Assembly (NCBI RefSeq): GCF_023370115.1
Contig: NZ_CP097160.1
Coordinates: 2,170,001-2,234,000 of the forward strand
Direction of reading: 5' to 3'
Source of the DNA: Gulosibacter sediminis
Lineage (GTDB): Bacteria > Actinomycetota > Actinomycetes > Actinomycetales > Microbacteriaceae
DNA length: 64,000 bases
Below, in pieces: positions 24,250 to 32,247 of the stretch. Each line of letters begins with the position of its first letter. Position 1 is the first letter of the stretch. The notes under the pieces were generated by a model. It worked only from the letters and a program-made list of their open reading frames with translations, was not told where the DNA came from and did no database searches. A program made the position numbers and the translations under genes.

Positions 24250-24791
24250 TAGCCAGCCTCCGCGGGCAGCGGCTCAGACTCGCCCCAAACCCCGTCGCCC
24301 TCGAACGAGAGAGTGACCTGCCAGTCGCCGGCAGAAGCGCCGGTAACGGTGATCGGCGCGCAGATCGTGCTCTGCGCATCCGGGGTCGCTGCTGATTCCG
24401 CCGTGAGCTCGGTGCCGTCGGCGTTCACCGCGGTCACAGTGCACGTGCCGTCGCCGATGAAGCCCGTCACCGTGCCACGCACCTCGATGGTGCCGGCGCC
24501 GGCGTCGAGGAAGGCGCTGTTGATCATGACCGGAAGCTCGGTGCCATCTGGGGTCGCCTCCGGCGTCGCAGTGGCATCCGGTTCCTCGGTCTGCGTCGGT
24601 TCGACCGTCTCAGCCGGCTCCGTTGCGACCGCGGTCTCGGTGGCCTCGGTCGGAGTTGGCGACTCCGCAGCGACGTTTCCCGCCGTTGTCCCGGTCGAGC
24701 ATCCCGCGAGCAACAGCCCCGCGGCGACCACCGCTACGGAGCTGGCAACAAACGGAGCACTGCGGCGGGGGTGAAGATTCCCGTTCAACAT
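24249..24791 (-). CDS. Lipoprotein with Thr/Glu linker and small beta domain
   Basis: A 180-residue exported lipoprotein. The signal peptide ends in the lipobox LLAGC with lipidated Cys31. A Thr/Glu/Pro-rich linker follows (about 34-85), and a C-terminal domain (about 88-180) contains two cysteines (GDGTCTV and STICAPI) that could form a disulfide in an Ig-like fold. A strong GGAGGA precedes the ATG. The stop codon overlaps the next start as TAATG, so its translation is coupled to the surface repeat protein, which suggests the two work together at the cell surface. No homologous function recognised. Confidence 0.85.
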   Translation of the reverse strand: MLNGNLHPRRSAPFVASSVAVVAAGLLLAGCSTGTTAGNVAAESPTPTEATETAVATEPAETVEPTQTEEPDATATPEATPDGTELPVMINSAFLDAGAGTIEVRGTVTGFIGDGTCTVTAVNADGTELTAESAATPDAQSTICAPITVTGASAGDWQVTLSFEGDGVWGESEPLPAEAG

Positions 24792-24821
24792 TTTCTCCTC
24801 CTCGGCGTGTCGTCACACGAG

Positions 24822-24862
24822 TTAACGACATTCACAGTATTCACACCGGTCACGATTGTCAC
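24822..24862 (-). promoter_or_regulatory. Five 9-bp-spaced direct repeats upstream of the lipoprotein operon
   Basis: On the plus strand the pentamers TTAAC, TTCAC, TTCAC, GTCAC and GTCAC begin at 24822, 24831, 24840, 24849 and 24858, an exact 9-bp period (GTGAC/GTGAA on the coding strand). Direct repeats of GTCAC/GTAAC type on one helical face are typical of OmpR-family response regulators; MtrA is the candidate in Actinomycetota. They lie 31-71 nt upstream of ATG 24791. The core promoter is not obvious. Confidence 0.5.
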
Positions 24863-24942
24863 GTGAAACTGGGACTTTACGCAAAGAATTCACGCAACCA
24901 TCGGCGTGTCACCCGGGGATACGACGTTTCGGGAGTACAAGC

Positions 24943-24984
24943 AGACGGGGCCGGGAAGCGCAACTTCGCTCCCCGACCCCGTCT
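24943..24984 (-). terminator. Hairpin terminator after the RgpF-like genes
   Basis: Arms AGACGGGGCCGGG (from 24943) and its near-complement ending at 24984 form a stem of about 13 bp with one G-U-type pair; an inner AGCG/CGCT extends it. It begins 13 nt past the stop at 24997. No U-run follows. The rest of the gap 24792-24996 holds the iterated repeats. Confidence 0.6.
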
Positions 24985-24996
24985 TGGCTTCGCCGA

Positions 24997-26796
24997 TTAG
25001 CGGCGTAATTTGCTTCGCAGCGACCGCAGGCCGCCGAACACGCGACTCATGAAGCGACCGGCGCCCGGCACCTTCGTTTCGGCGCGCACCCACAGCACGC
25101 GGCGAATCATGTAGAGAATCGGCCAGGTCTGCCCGCGGCCACGCAGCGTCTGCACCTGCTCGAAGCCGTAGGCGGGCAGGTACTCGCTCAGCGACGCGAG
25201 CTTGTATTCGAGTTGCGGCTCGCTCACCGAGGCGATGCGCGGGCTCGTCACGGTCTTGGCGTAGTACCCCTTGCTGAACACGACGTAGCTGAGCAGCCGC
25301 TCGAGCACGTGTGCGAGCGAGCCGTCACGGTATTCGTGGGCATCGGGGAACTCATTGATGCTGAAGTTCGCCTCGAGCAGCGGCTCGAGCGCATCCCGGC
25401 GAGCGATGAACATCGAGCCGTACGGCGACAGCGGCGTGTTCGCGTCGAACGGCGTCGTCAGCCCGAGCCGCGGCGCGAGTGCCTCGGCCGGCCCGCGGTT
25501 GAGCGACCAGGCATGCCCGAGCGTCGGCAGGCCCATGTGGATGGTCGGAGCGAACACCATGCCGAGCTGCGGCTCCGACTCAAACAGCTCGTAGACGTTG
25601 CGCACGTACTGCTCGCTCGCGAAGAGGCTCTCGAACAGGTGGCGGCGGAACCACCCGCTCACCGAGGGTGGGTCCTGCACCGAGCGCTTCGAGTGCAGCT
25701 TCACCACGAGGTCGACCTCGGGGTCGCGCAGCACGTCCTCGCAGTCGACGAGGAACGCGGTGATGTCGCGGCCAAGGTTGCTCGTCACGGCGCGCACCTC
25801 GACCGATTCGAAGCGGGGGTCGTCGCCGATCTGCGCCTCGAGCTCGGCGCGACGCGGCTCATCCGCCGCCGTCGCGATGAGCCGCACCCGGCCGGGGATG
25901 CGCGCGGCGAGTTCGAGGAGCTCCTCGGCCATATCGACGTAGTAGATGTGCGCGATCACCGCGGTCGTGAGCGTCACGGGCGCCTCGGGCGCGACGTTCG
26001 TCGGCAGCACCTCGGCCATCGCGAGGTTCGTGTACCAGGTGCGCGGCGGCACTGCCGTGAGCAGCTTCGCCCAGACCAGCTCGGTCGAGTAGCCGCGCTC
26101 GGCGATGAGGTCGTAGCTCTCGCGCGGCACGATGCCCCAGCGGTCGTTGAGCATCGGGTCGATCGTGAACGTGCGCCACGGAATGAACTCGAGGCCCTCC
26201 CCCAGCAACCGAATGATCGAGTCACGCAGGAAGTAGTGCTCGTTCTCGGCGACGCGCGGATGGATCGCGCTGAGTTCGAAGCCCGCCTCGCGCAGCCCCG
26301 TGGTGAAGCGCGCGAAGTCGCCGCCGATCTCGTCGACGGCGGTCCAGAACCGGCCGTCGCCGAACACGCTGCCGCGCAGGGTGAGATACGGCAGTTCGGT
26401 GGCCTCGAGGCCGTCGCCGCGCTCGGGTTCGACGAGCGTCGAGCCGTGCTGATCGTCGCCCCGGATGCCCGGGAACGTCGCGTCAGCGCCGATCGGGCCG
26501 AGCAGCGAGTCGTCGAGCACGAGCACCTCGTCGAGCTCCTGCAGCGCGGCCTTGCCGACGCGCTGGCGGAGCACCTGATAGGTCGTGCCGAACGACTCGA
26601 CCTTCGCGACCGGCCAGACCGAGTCGGCGAGCTCGCCGATTTGCTGCCACTCGGGCGCGGGCGGGCGCTTGCCACCGCCGTAGATGACGACGAGCTGCTC
26701 GGCCGCGGTGCTTGCGGCGTGCAGCAATCGCAGCGCGGCCTCGCTCGGGCGTTTGTCGGGTTCGCGCAGGGCAACGGCAATGAGGCGACGCGTCAC
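24997..26796 (-). CDS. Rhamnan synthesis F (RgpF-like) protein
   Basis: A 599-residue cytoplasmic protein resembling RgpF family (PF05045-type) enzymes. The C-terminal two thirds carry landmarks: VIAHIYYVDMAEELLELAA, VTSNLGRDITAFLVDC (the NxGRDI signature), LVVKLHSKRS, and PLSPYGSMFIARRDAL. RgpF-type proteins are involved in rhamnan side-chain or polymer synthesis, probably as glycosyltransferases. The N-terminal 200 residues look like a second, diverged sugar-transferase-like domain. GTG 26796 lies 1 nt after the stop of the upstream RgpF-like gene, so the two form one unit ended by the hairpin at 24943. Confidence 0.83.
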   Translation of the reverse strand: MTRRLIAVALREPDKRPSEAALRLLHAASTAAEQLVVIYGGGKRPPAPEWQQIGELADSVWPVAKVESFGTTYQVLRQRVGKAALQELDEVLVLDDSLLGPIGADATFPGIRGDDQHGSTLVEPERGDGLEATELPYLTLRGSVFGDGRFWTAVDEIGGDFARFTTGLREAGFELSAIHPRVAENEHYFLRDSIIRLLGEGLEFIPWRTFTIDPMLNDRWGIVPRESYDLIAERGYSTELVWAKLLTAVPPRTWYTNLAMAEVLPTNVAPEAPVTLTTAVIAHIYYVDMAEELLELAARIPGRVRLIATAADEPRRAELEAQIGDDPRFESVEVRAVTSNLGRDITAFLVDCEDVLRDPEVDLVVKLHSKRSVQDPPSVSGWFRRHLFESLFASEQYVRNVYELFESEPQLGMVFAPTIHMGLPTLGHAWSLNRGPAEALAPRLGLTTPFDANTPLSPYGSMFIARRDALEPLLEANFSINEFPDAHEYRDGSLAHVLERLLSYVVFSKGYYAKTVTSPRIASVSEPQLEYKLASLSEYLPAYGFEQVQTLRGRGQTWPILYMIRRVLWVRAETKVPGAGRFMSRVFGGLRSLRSKLRR

Positions 26797-26797
26797 G

Positions 26798-28501
26798 CTA
26801 GCGCCCCTTCTTCACGATGCGCGTGATCGCACGCTTGGCGGCGCCCGCCTGCTTGCGCGCCGACTCCTCGCCTTTGAGCACGACCTTCGCCGTCGACGGG
26901 GCCTTGGTGCGCAACCAGTCGCCCACGAGCGGCCGGATGAACGAGTTCGGGTGGGTCAGCGGGCCCATGAACGGGCCGCGCTGCTCGGGGCCGAAGCGCG
27001 CGCTCGTGTCGGCAAACTTGTATTGCAGCAGCTGCGACGAGCGCACGAAGTCGCTGCGGCGCGCGGACTCCGAGGCGACGTAGCCATTCGTCTTTGCGAC
27101 GTCGGCGGCGAGCAGGTCAAAAATGAGGTCGAGCTCGTCCTCTTCAACCTCGGCGAGGCGTACGAGCGAGGCCCAACCACCAGCCGACTCGACGCGCTCG
27201 GCGAGGCCGGCGAACGCATCCGCGCGGTAGGCGGCGACGCCGGCGAGCGGCGCCAACGGCGCGTGACGCTCGAGCGGGCCGATCAGGCCGAGGGCCTCGG
27301 CCACGCGGTTCGCCGCCGTGCGCAGCCCGCGCCAGCCGTAACCGAGGCGGGTCGAGGCGCGATGCTCGGCGAGCGGTACCAACACACCGAGACGCGCGTC
27401 GGTGTCGAACGCGCCGAGCGTGTCGGCGAGGCGGTCGACGATGCCGCCGCGAGCGCGCAGCAGCTGTGCTTCGTCGAGGTTCGCGTTCGTGTATTCAGCA
27501 GCGGGGCCGTCGGCGAGCTCGTCGTCGGTGACGCCGTCGATGACGAGCACCTCGGCGCCGGCAAACGGGTCGATGCCGTCGCGCAACCAGCTGCGCCACA
27601 CGCGGCCGGTGCGGCGGGCGAGCCGCGCATCCGGCTCGCCCGGCGCCGCGGCGTCGTCGACGAGGTGCAGCAAGCCGAGGCCAGTCGCGAGCGCGCGCGC
27701 CGAAGTGCGGCGAATCACCCCGTCGATGAGCACATCGCGGGGGAAGCCGAGTTCGAGCGCCCGCGCCGTGACCTCGCTCGCCGCGACATCACGGGTGTCG
27801 AGGTCGACGACGTCGTGGAAGTAGAGGCGCCGCTTGAACATGGGGCAGCCGTCGTCGAGCAGGCGCAGCGGCTGCTCCATCGAGGCGTTGTTCACCGAGT
27901 AGTCGTCGGCCGGGTAGGCGCTCTCCCACGCGTAGCCGAGGTCGCCGAAGTGGCGGGTGAGCGCGGTCTCGAACACCGTGATGACGTCGTGGTACGACAT
28001 GCCGTTCGGCAGCGAGGCCCAGTACTCGCGGAAGTCGACGCTCGTGACGAGGCTCTTGCGGAACGCGATCCAGTACGACTGCAGGTGCTCGGGCATGATG
28101 CCCTTGCCGAGCATCGGATGCGGTGAGACGGCAACGTGGTCGGTCATGCCCCAGAAATCGATGGGCTTCAGATCCATGCGCGCGAACAAGTCGTCAAACG
28201 AGGTGACCGGCCCGAAGAAGGTGTAGTTAATGAGGAGCACTTCGTCGTACTCGGCGAGCTTCGAATAGCCCACGCGGCCGATCGCACTGCGGTAGGCGCC
28301 CGAATCGAAGCCCACGTTCTCGCGCTCGAAGACCTCGTCGACCACCGCTTCCAGCCGCTCGCGTGACTCAGCCTGCAGAAAGCCGTTCGAGACGACCATG
28401 ATGTGTTCGACGTGCGGGCGCAGGCCGTTCAGGGTGTGCAGCACCGCACTGTCAACGTACCCGTCGGGGTCGTAGAGCAGAAAAAACACAAACCGTCGCA
28501 C
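26798..28501 (-). CDS. RgpF-like rhamnan synthesis protein, divergent C-terminus
   Basis: A 567-residue protein. Residues 1-270 match the RgpF type: FVFFLLYDPDGYVDSAVLHT, NVGFDSGAYRSAIG, INYTFFGPVTSFDDLF, VDFREYWASLP and AYPADDYSVNN. The C-terminal about 290 residues contain helices and the basic end AKRAITRIVKKG, which may contact the membrane. ATG 28507 directly abuts AAGGAG, too close for initiation, whereas GTG 28501 has the ideal 6-nt spacing, so I start there. It is divergent from the ABC exporter and in operon with the second RgpF-like gene. Confidence 0.82.
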   Translation of the reverse strand: MRRFVFFLLYDPDGYVDSAVLHTLNGLRPHVEHIMVVSNGFLQAESRERLEAVVDEVFERENVGFDSGAYRSAIGRVGYSKLAEYDEVLLINYTFFGPVTSFDDLFARMDLKPIDFWGMTDHVAVSPHPMLGKGIMPEHLQSYWIAFRKSLVTSVDFREYWASLPNGMSYHDVITVFETALTRHFGDLGYAWESAYPADDYSVNNASMEQPLRLLDDGCPMFKRRLYFHDVVDLDTRDVAASEVTARALELGFPRDVLIDGVIRRTSARALATGLGLLHLVDDAAAPGEPDARLARRTGRVWRSWLRDGIDPFAGAEVLVIDGVTDDELADGPAAEYTNANLDEAQLLRARGGIVDRLADTLGAFDTDARLGVLVPLAEHRASTRLGYGWRGLRTAANRVAEALGLIGPLERHAPLAPLAGVAAYRADAFAGLAERVESAGGWASLVRLAEVEEDELDLIFDLLAADVAKTNGYVASESARRSDFVRSSQLLQYKFADTSARFGPEQRGPFMGPLTHPNSFIRPLVGDWLRTKAPSTAKVVLKGEESARKQAGAAKRAITRIVKKGR

Positions 28502-28528
28502 GCACATCTCCTTGATTGACTGCAGCTA

Positions 28529-28534
28529 AGACTA
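28529..28534 (-). promoter_or_regulatory. -10 box for the RgpF-like pair
   Basis: Minus-strand TAGTCT (28534-28529); predicted start near 28521 gives a leader of about 20 nt carrying AAGGAG before GTG 28501. No convincing -35. Confidence 0.4.
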
Positions 28535-28608
28535 GCGAGGCGGGCCCGGGCGAGCGCTAAGGTGGCGCCGTCGCGGGCGAAATCGCCGCCGTATCAGGCG
28601 ACCAACAT

Positions 28609-28614
28609 TAGACT
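28609..28614 (+). promoter_or_regulatory. -10 box for the wzm-wzt operon
   Basis: TAGACT at 28609-28614 predicts a start near 28622 and a leader of about 69 nt before ATG 28691. No clear -35 and only a weak GAGG ribosome binding site. Confidence 0.35.
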
Positions 28615-28690
28615 TTCACCAGCGTGACCCGCGATCCCCTGGGAACTCCGTCTTTTTCGCCCGCAACCCCGCGAGGTCACCAACACTTCT

Positions 28691-29626
28691 ATGACGTACT
28701 TCAATGAAATGCAGCAGGTTTCAGACGAGCGCATGCGCCGGCTGGCCTCACTTGAGCTCGAAACGCGCAAGCAACCCCGCAACCCGATTTCGGGGTTCAT
28801 CACCGCGATCCGCGAGCTGCGCGAGCACCACAACCTGCTCGGCCTGCTCGTGCGACGCGAGGTCGTCGGCAGGTATAAGGACTCGGTGCTCGGCTTCGCC
28901 TGGAGCCTGATTCGCCCGCTGACGCAGCTGCTCATTTACTACCTGGTGATGGGCCAGTTCCTCGGCGCTGCCCGCTCGATCGAGAACTTCGCGGTCTACA
29001 TCTTTACCGGCCTGACGCTCTACAGCCTCTTCTCGGAGACGCTGACGGCGATGACCGGCTCGATCATCGCGAATGCCGGCCTCGTGAAGAAGGTGTACCT
29101 GCCGCGCGAGATCTTCCCGCTCGCGACGCTCGGCTCGTCGCTGTTCAACTTCGTGCTGCAGATGGTGATTCTCATCGCCGCCGCCGCGTTCACCGGCTCG
29201 CTCACGCTCGGCTGGCACCTCATGTACGGCGTCGTCGCGGTCATCGTGATCCTGCTCTACGCGACCGGCCTCGGCCTCATCCTCGCGTCGACGAACGTGT
29301 ACTTCCGCGACGTGCAGTACCTCGTCGAAGTGCTCATGATGCTGCTCATGTGGTTCAGCCCGATCGTCTATTCCTGGACCTTCGTGCACGACGCCTTCGT
29401 GAGCTTCGGCGTGCCGTGGCTCACCGAGATCTACGTCAACAACCCCGTGACGCTTGCCGTGCTGGGCTTCCAGGTGGCCTTCTGGTCGCCGAGCTCCCCC
29501 ACGGCCGAGTTCCCGCCCGAGCTCATGACCCGGATGGGCATCTCGATCATCTTCGGGTTGCTGCTCGTGTGGTTCGGCCAGCGCATCTTCGCGCGGCTGC
29601 AGGGCAACTTTGCGCAGGAGCTGTAA
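28691..29626 (+). CDS. wzm: Polysaccharide ABC exporter permease
   Basis: A 311-residue ABC-2-type permease of the Wzm/TagG family, which moves lipid-linked glycans across the membrane. A cytoplasmic head of about 45 residues with amphipathic REHHNLLGLLVRREVVGRYKDS is followed by the family-typical SVLGFAWSLIRPLTQLLIYY and six hydrophobic helices; the coupling-helix-like segment LVKKVYLPREIFPL is present. The ATP-binding partner starts 3 nt downstream. It is the only ABC exporter in the window, hence likely the carrier for the rhamnose polysaccharide made by surrounding genes. Confidence 0.92.
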   Translation: MTYFNEMQQVSDERMRRLASLELETRKQPRNPISGFITAIRELREHHNLLGLLVRREVVGRYKDSVLGFAWSLIRPLTQLLIYYLVMGQFLGAARSIENFAVYIFTGLTLYSLFSETLTAMTGSIIANAGLVKKVYLPREIFPLATLGSSLFNFVLQMVILIAAAAFTGSLTLGWHLMYGVVAVIVILLYATGLGLILASTNVYFRDVQYLVEVLMMLLMWFSPIVYSWTFVHDAFVSFGVPWLTEIYVNNPVTLAVLGFQVAFWSPSSPTAEFPPELMTRMGISIIFGLLLVWFGQRIFARLQGNFAQEL

Positions 29627-29629
29627 CAC

Positions 29630-30886
29630 ATGACTACCCAAGATTTCATTGCCGAGGGCGCGCGCCCGAACGTTGTCGAGATCCGCGACGTCTCGAAGCG
29701 CTTCGTGATGCACAAGGACAAGTCGCTCAAGGAGCGCGTCCTCCACCCCCGCCGCTCGCACGAGCACCGCGACGACTTCTGGGCCCTCAAGGGCGTCAGC
29801 CTCGACATCGAGGCGGGCAGCACGATCGGCCTCATCGGCCCGAACGGCTCCGGCAAGTCGACGCTGCTGAAGACCATCGGCGGCATCATCGAGCCCTCCT
29901 CGGGCGCCGTCTACTCGCGCGGCCGCCTCGCCGCGCTGCTCGAGCTCGGCGCGGGCTTCCACCCCGACCTCACCGGCCGCGAGAACGTCTACCTCAACGC
30001 CGCCATCCTCGGCATGGACCGCGAGGAGACCGAGGCCCGCTTCGACGAGATCGTCGAGTTCTCGGGCATCCGCCCCTTCATCGACACGCAGGTGAAGTTC
30101 TACTCCTCGGGCATGTACGTGCGTCTCGCCTTCGCGGTCGCGATCAACGTGAACCCCGACGTGCTACTCGTCGACGAGGTGCTCGCGGTCGGTGACGAGG
30201 CCTTCCAGAAGAAGTGCCTCGACAAGATCAAGCAGTTTCAGGAAGAGGGCCGCACGATCATCATCGTGTCGCACTCGCTCGAGCAGATCGTCGAGCTCTG
30301 CACCCGCGCCGTCGTCATGGGCCACGGTCAGGTCGTCTTCGACGGCCAGCCCGAGGACGCGGTGAGCATTCTCCGAGCAGGTTTCGACTCCGCCGACCAG
30401 GCCGAATCCGAGCGGGCGCGCCTCGAACGCGACCGCGCCCGCGAGGCGGAGATTGACCGCCGCCGCGCGATGGTCCAGATCACGAACGTGTCCTCGACGC
30501 CGCGCGAGGGCGAGCACCTCATGCCGGGCACGACACTCGATGTCGCGGTGACGTTCCGAACGCAGCTCGAGCTGAACGCCTGGGACCTCACGGTCGCGCT
30601 CGTCAACCAGCTCGGCACGACGGTACTCGTCACCTCGACGCACGCCTCGGGGCTGAAGAACGCGCCGCTGTCGGTCGGTGAGCACACGATTCGCTTTACC
30701 CTGCCGAACCTCTCGATCGGCGCGGGCGACTACCTCGTCACGACGACGTTCCAGGACGACCAGCGGCACGAGCTCGCACGCCGCGACGACCTCGGTGAGT
30801 TCCGTGCCGAGGCCGGCCCCGAGAGCATCGGCCCGGTGTACGCGGCCGCCGCATCGACGTTTACCAGTGGAGGAAGCCGTGCCTAG
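29630..30886 (+). CDS. wzt: Polysaccharide ABC exporter ATPase with C-terminal Wzt-type domain
   Basis: A 418-residue protein. Nucleotide-binding domain 1-255: Walker A GPNGSGKS (Lys76), signature YSSGM (158-162), Walker B VLLVDE (178-183) and switch His in IVSHS. After a charged helix (ESERARLERDRAREAEIDRR) a beta-rich domain of about 140 residues (about 275-418) matches the Wzt C-terminal carbohydrate-binding domain, which in Gram-negative systems recognises the finished glycan. The presence of this domain implies end-group recognition before export. The last 8 nt overlap the downstream glycosyltransferase. Confidence 0.93.
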   Translation: MTTQDFIAEGARPNVVEIRDVSKRFVMHKDKSLKERVLHPRRSHEHRDDFWALKGVSLDIEAGSTIGLIGPNGSGKSTLLKTIGGIIEPSSGAVYSRGRLAALLELGAGFHPDLTGRENVYLNAAILGMDREETEARFDEIVEFSGIRPFIDTQVKFYSSGMYVRLAFAVAINVNPDVLLVDEVLAVGDEAFQKKCLDKIKQFQEEGRTIIIVSHSLEQIVELCTRAVVMGHGQVVFDGQPEDAVSILRAGFDSADQAESERARLERDRAREAEIDRRRAMVQITNVSSTPREGEHLMPGTTLDVAVTFRTQLELNAWDLTVALVNQLGTTVLVTSTHASGLKNAPLSVGEHTIRFTLPNLSIGAGDYLVTTTFQDDQRHELARRDDLGEFRAEAGPESIGPVYAAAASTFTSGGSRA

Positions 30887-32183
30887 CTCACCCGAACCCG
30901 TTGTCGTCATGACCCTGATGGTGCGCGACGAGATCGATCTCATCCGCACCTGGCTCGATTACCACCTCTCCCAGGGGTTCACTCAGATCATCGTCACCGA
31001 CAACGGGTCGGTCGACGGCACGCGCGAGGTGCTCGGCGAGTACGCCGACGCAGGCCGCATCGAGCTGCACGACCGGCTGGAGCAGGACAAGCGGCAGTTC
31101 GAGGTCGTCACAGGCATGGCCCGCCGCGCCTCGAGCGAGTACGGCGCCGATTGGGTACTGAACTCCGATGCCGACGAGTTCTGGGTGACCGAGAACGGCG
31201 AGCCGGTGGCGGATGCGCTGGCTCGCCTCCCGGAGGCCAAGGTCTCCTACCCCGTCCAGGTCGTGAACATGTTCGGACCCGTGCTCGAGAGCGGCTTCGA
31301 CATCACCGCCGCCGTGTGGCGCGACGAGCGCAGCCCTGAGGCGCTGCACCGGGTCGGCCTGCACGCGCATCCCACCCAGAACCTCATTCACCCCGGTTCC
31401 GACACCGTCGAGGTCGCGCAGGGCAACCACTTCTCGTCGTTCGAGCAGGCCGACGAGCTGCCCGCCGACATCGGCCTCGAGGTGCTGCACTTCCCGATGC
31501 GCTCGTGGCAGCAATACCGCGACCGCGTGCGGGTCGGCGGCGAGATCTACGCGTCGAGCCCCGACCTGCACCCGAGCCCCCGCCACCACCTCATGCGCGA
31601 CTACCGCTGGGATGCCGTCGGGATCTTGAAGATGTTCTACGGCGCGCGCCACCCGCAGGGGCGCCGTGCGGAGGGTTTCCGGCAGGACACGCGGTTGGCG
31701 GAGCGCCTAACCGAGGCCGGGGTTGTGCCCGGTGAGGCCGTCGCGCTCGGCGCGACCGAGTCGGCCGAGCTCGACGAGCGGTTCTCGCACCTCGACGCCG
31801 TGGTGGTGGCACTCGAGGACGAGCGGGCCGCGGCGCTCGCCGAGGCCGACGCTCGGCTGCTTGAGGCGGCCCGCCACAACGAACTGCAGCAGGAGGCCGC
31901 AGGGGGGCTCCAGGCGCGCATTGACGAGCTCATGGTCGAGGTGGCCGAGCTGCAGCGGCACAATGCCCTCCAGCATGAGCGCATCGAGGAGCTCGCCGAC
32001 TGGGGCGATGAGCGCGAGCTGTTCCTCAGCCGACACGAACAGATGAAGGAGCGCATCCGCCAGCTCGACAAGGACCTCACGCGGGCCGACGGCGAGCTCG
32101 AGGACTTCCGCAACCGCACGATCGTGCGCATCGCCGAGGCGGCGAAGTCGCCCGTCGACCGCATCAAGGGCCTCCTGCGTTAG
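30879..32183 (+). CDS. Glycosyltransferase (GT2/GT92-like) with C-terminal coiled coil
   Basis: A 434-residue protein. The catalytic domain (about 8-290) begins VVVMTLMVRDEIDLIRTWLD, with DNGSVDGT and the metal-binding SDADEFW (Asp97/Asp99), typical of Glyco_tranf_2_4-like enzymes. Residues about 305-425 are almost wholly heptad helix rich in Glu, Ala, Leu, Arg: a long coiled coil, ending in a basic patch near KSPVDRIKGLLR. GTG 30879 overlaps wzt by 8 nt and has an AGGA upstream, so translation is coupled to the exporter. The coiled coil may place the enzyme on the exporter or measure chain length; inference. Confidence 0.85.
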   Translation: MPSSPEPVVVMTLMVRDEIDLIRTWLDYHLSQGFTQIIVTDNGSVDGTREVLGEYADAGRIELHDRLEQDKRQFEVVTGMARRASSEYGADWVLNSDADEFWVTENGEPVADALARLPEAKVSYPVQVVNMFGPVLESGFDITAAVWRDERSPEALHRVGLHAHPTQNLIHPGSDTVEVAQGNHFSSFEQADELPADIGLEVLHFPMRSWQQYRDRVRVGGEIYASSPDLHPSPRHHLMRDYRWDAVGILKMFYGARHPQGRRAEGFRQDTRLAERLTEAGVVPGEAVALGATESAELDERFSHLDAVVVALEDERAAALAEADARLLEAARHNELQQEAAGGLQARIDELMVEVAELQRHNALQHERIEELADWGDERELFLSRHEQMKERIRQLDKDLTRADGELEDFRNRTIVRIAEAAKSPVDRIKGLLR

Positions 32184-32195
32184 CCCGCCCATACG

Positions 32196-32229
32196 AGAAC
32201 GGGGCGAACCTTTCGGTTCGCCCCGTTCT
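32196..32229 (+). terminator. Intrinsic terminator of the wzm-wzt-GT operon
   Basis: Perfect 15-bp stem: 32196-32210 with 32215-32229, tetraloop TTTC, followed by TTTG and further Ts. It lies between the convergent glycosyltransferase (ends 32183) and rmlA (ends 32248) and probably serves both, with the U-rich side on the plus strand. Confidence 0.9.
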
Positions 32230-32247
32230 TTGTTGCGTTTGCTCCGC

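Noticed and set aside
20818-24252. Very long open frame (over 1100 codons) antisense to the ligase and repeat-protein genes, rich in Arg
   Set aside because: It is the codon-bias shadow of high-GC genes: no domain, no ribosome binding site, and it crosses two convincing genes and a terminator.
28501-28507. ATG 28507 as start of the RgpF-like gene
   Set aside because: The Shine-Dalgarno abuts the ATG with no spacer; GTG 28501 has 6-nt spacing.
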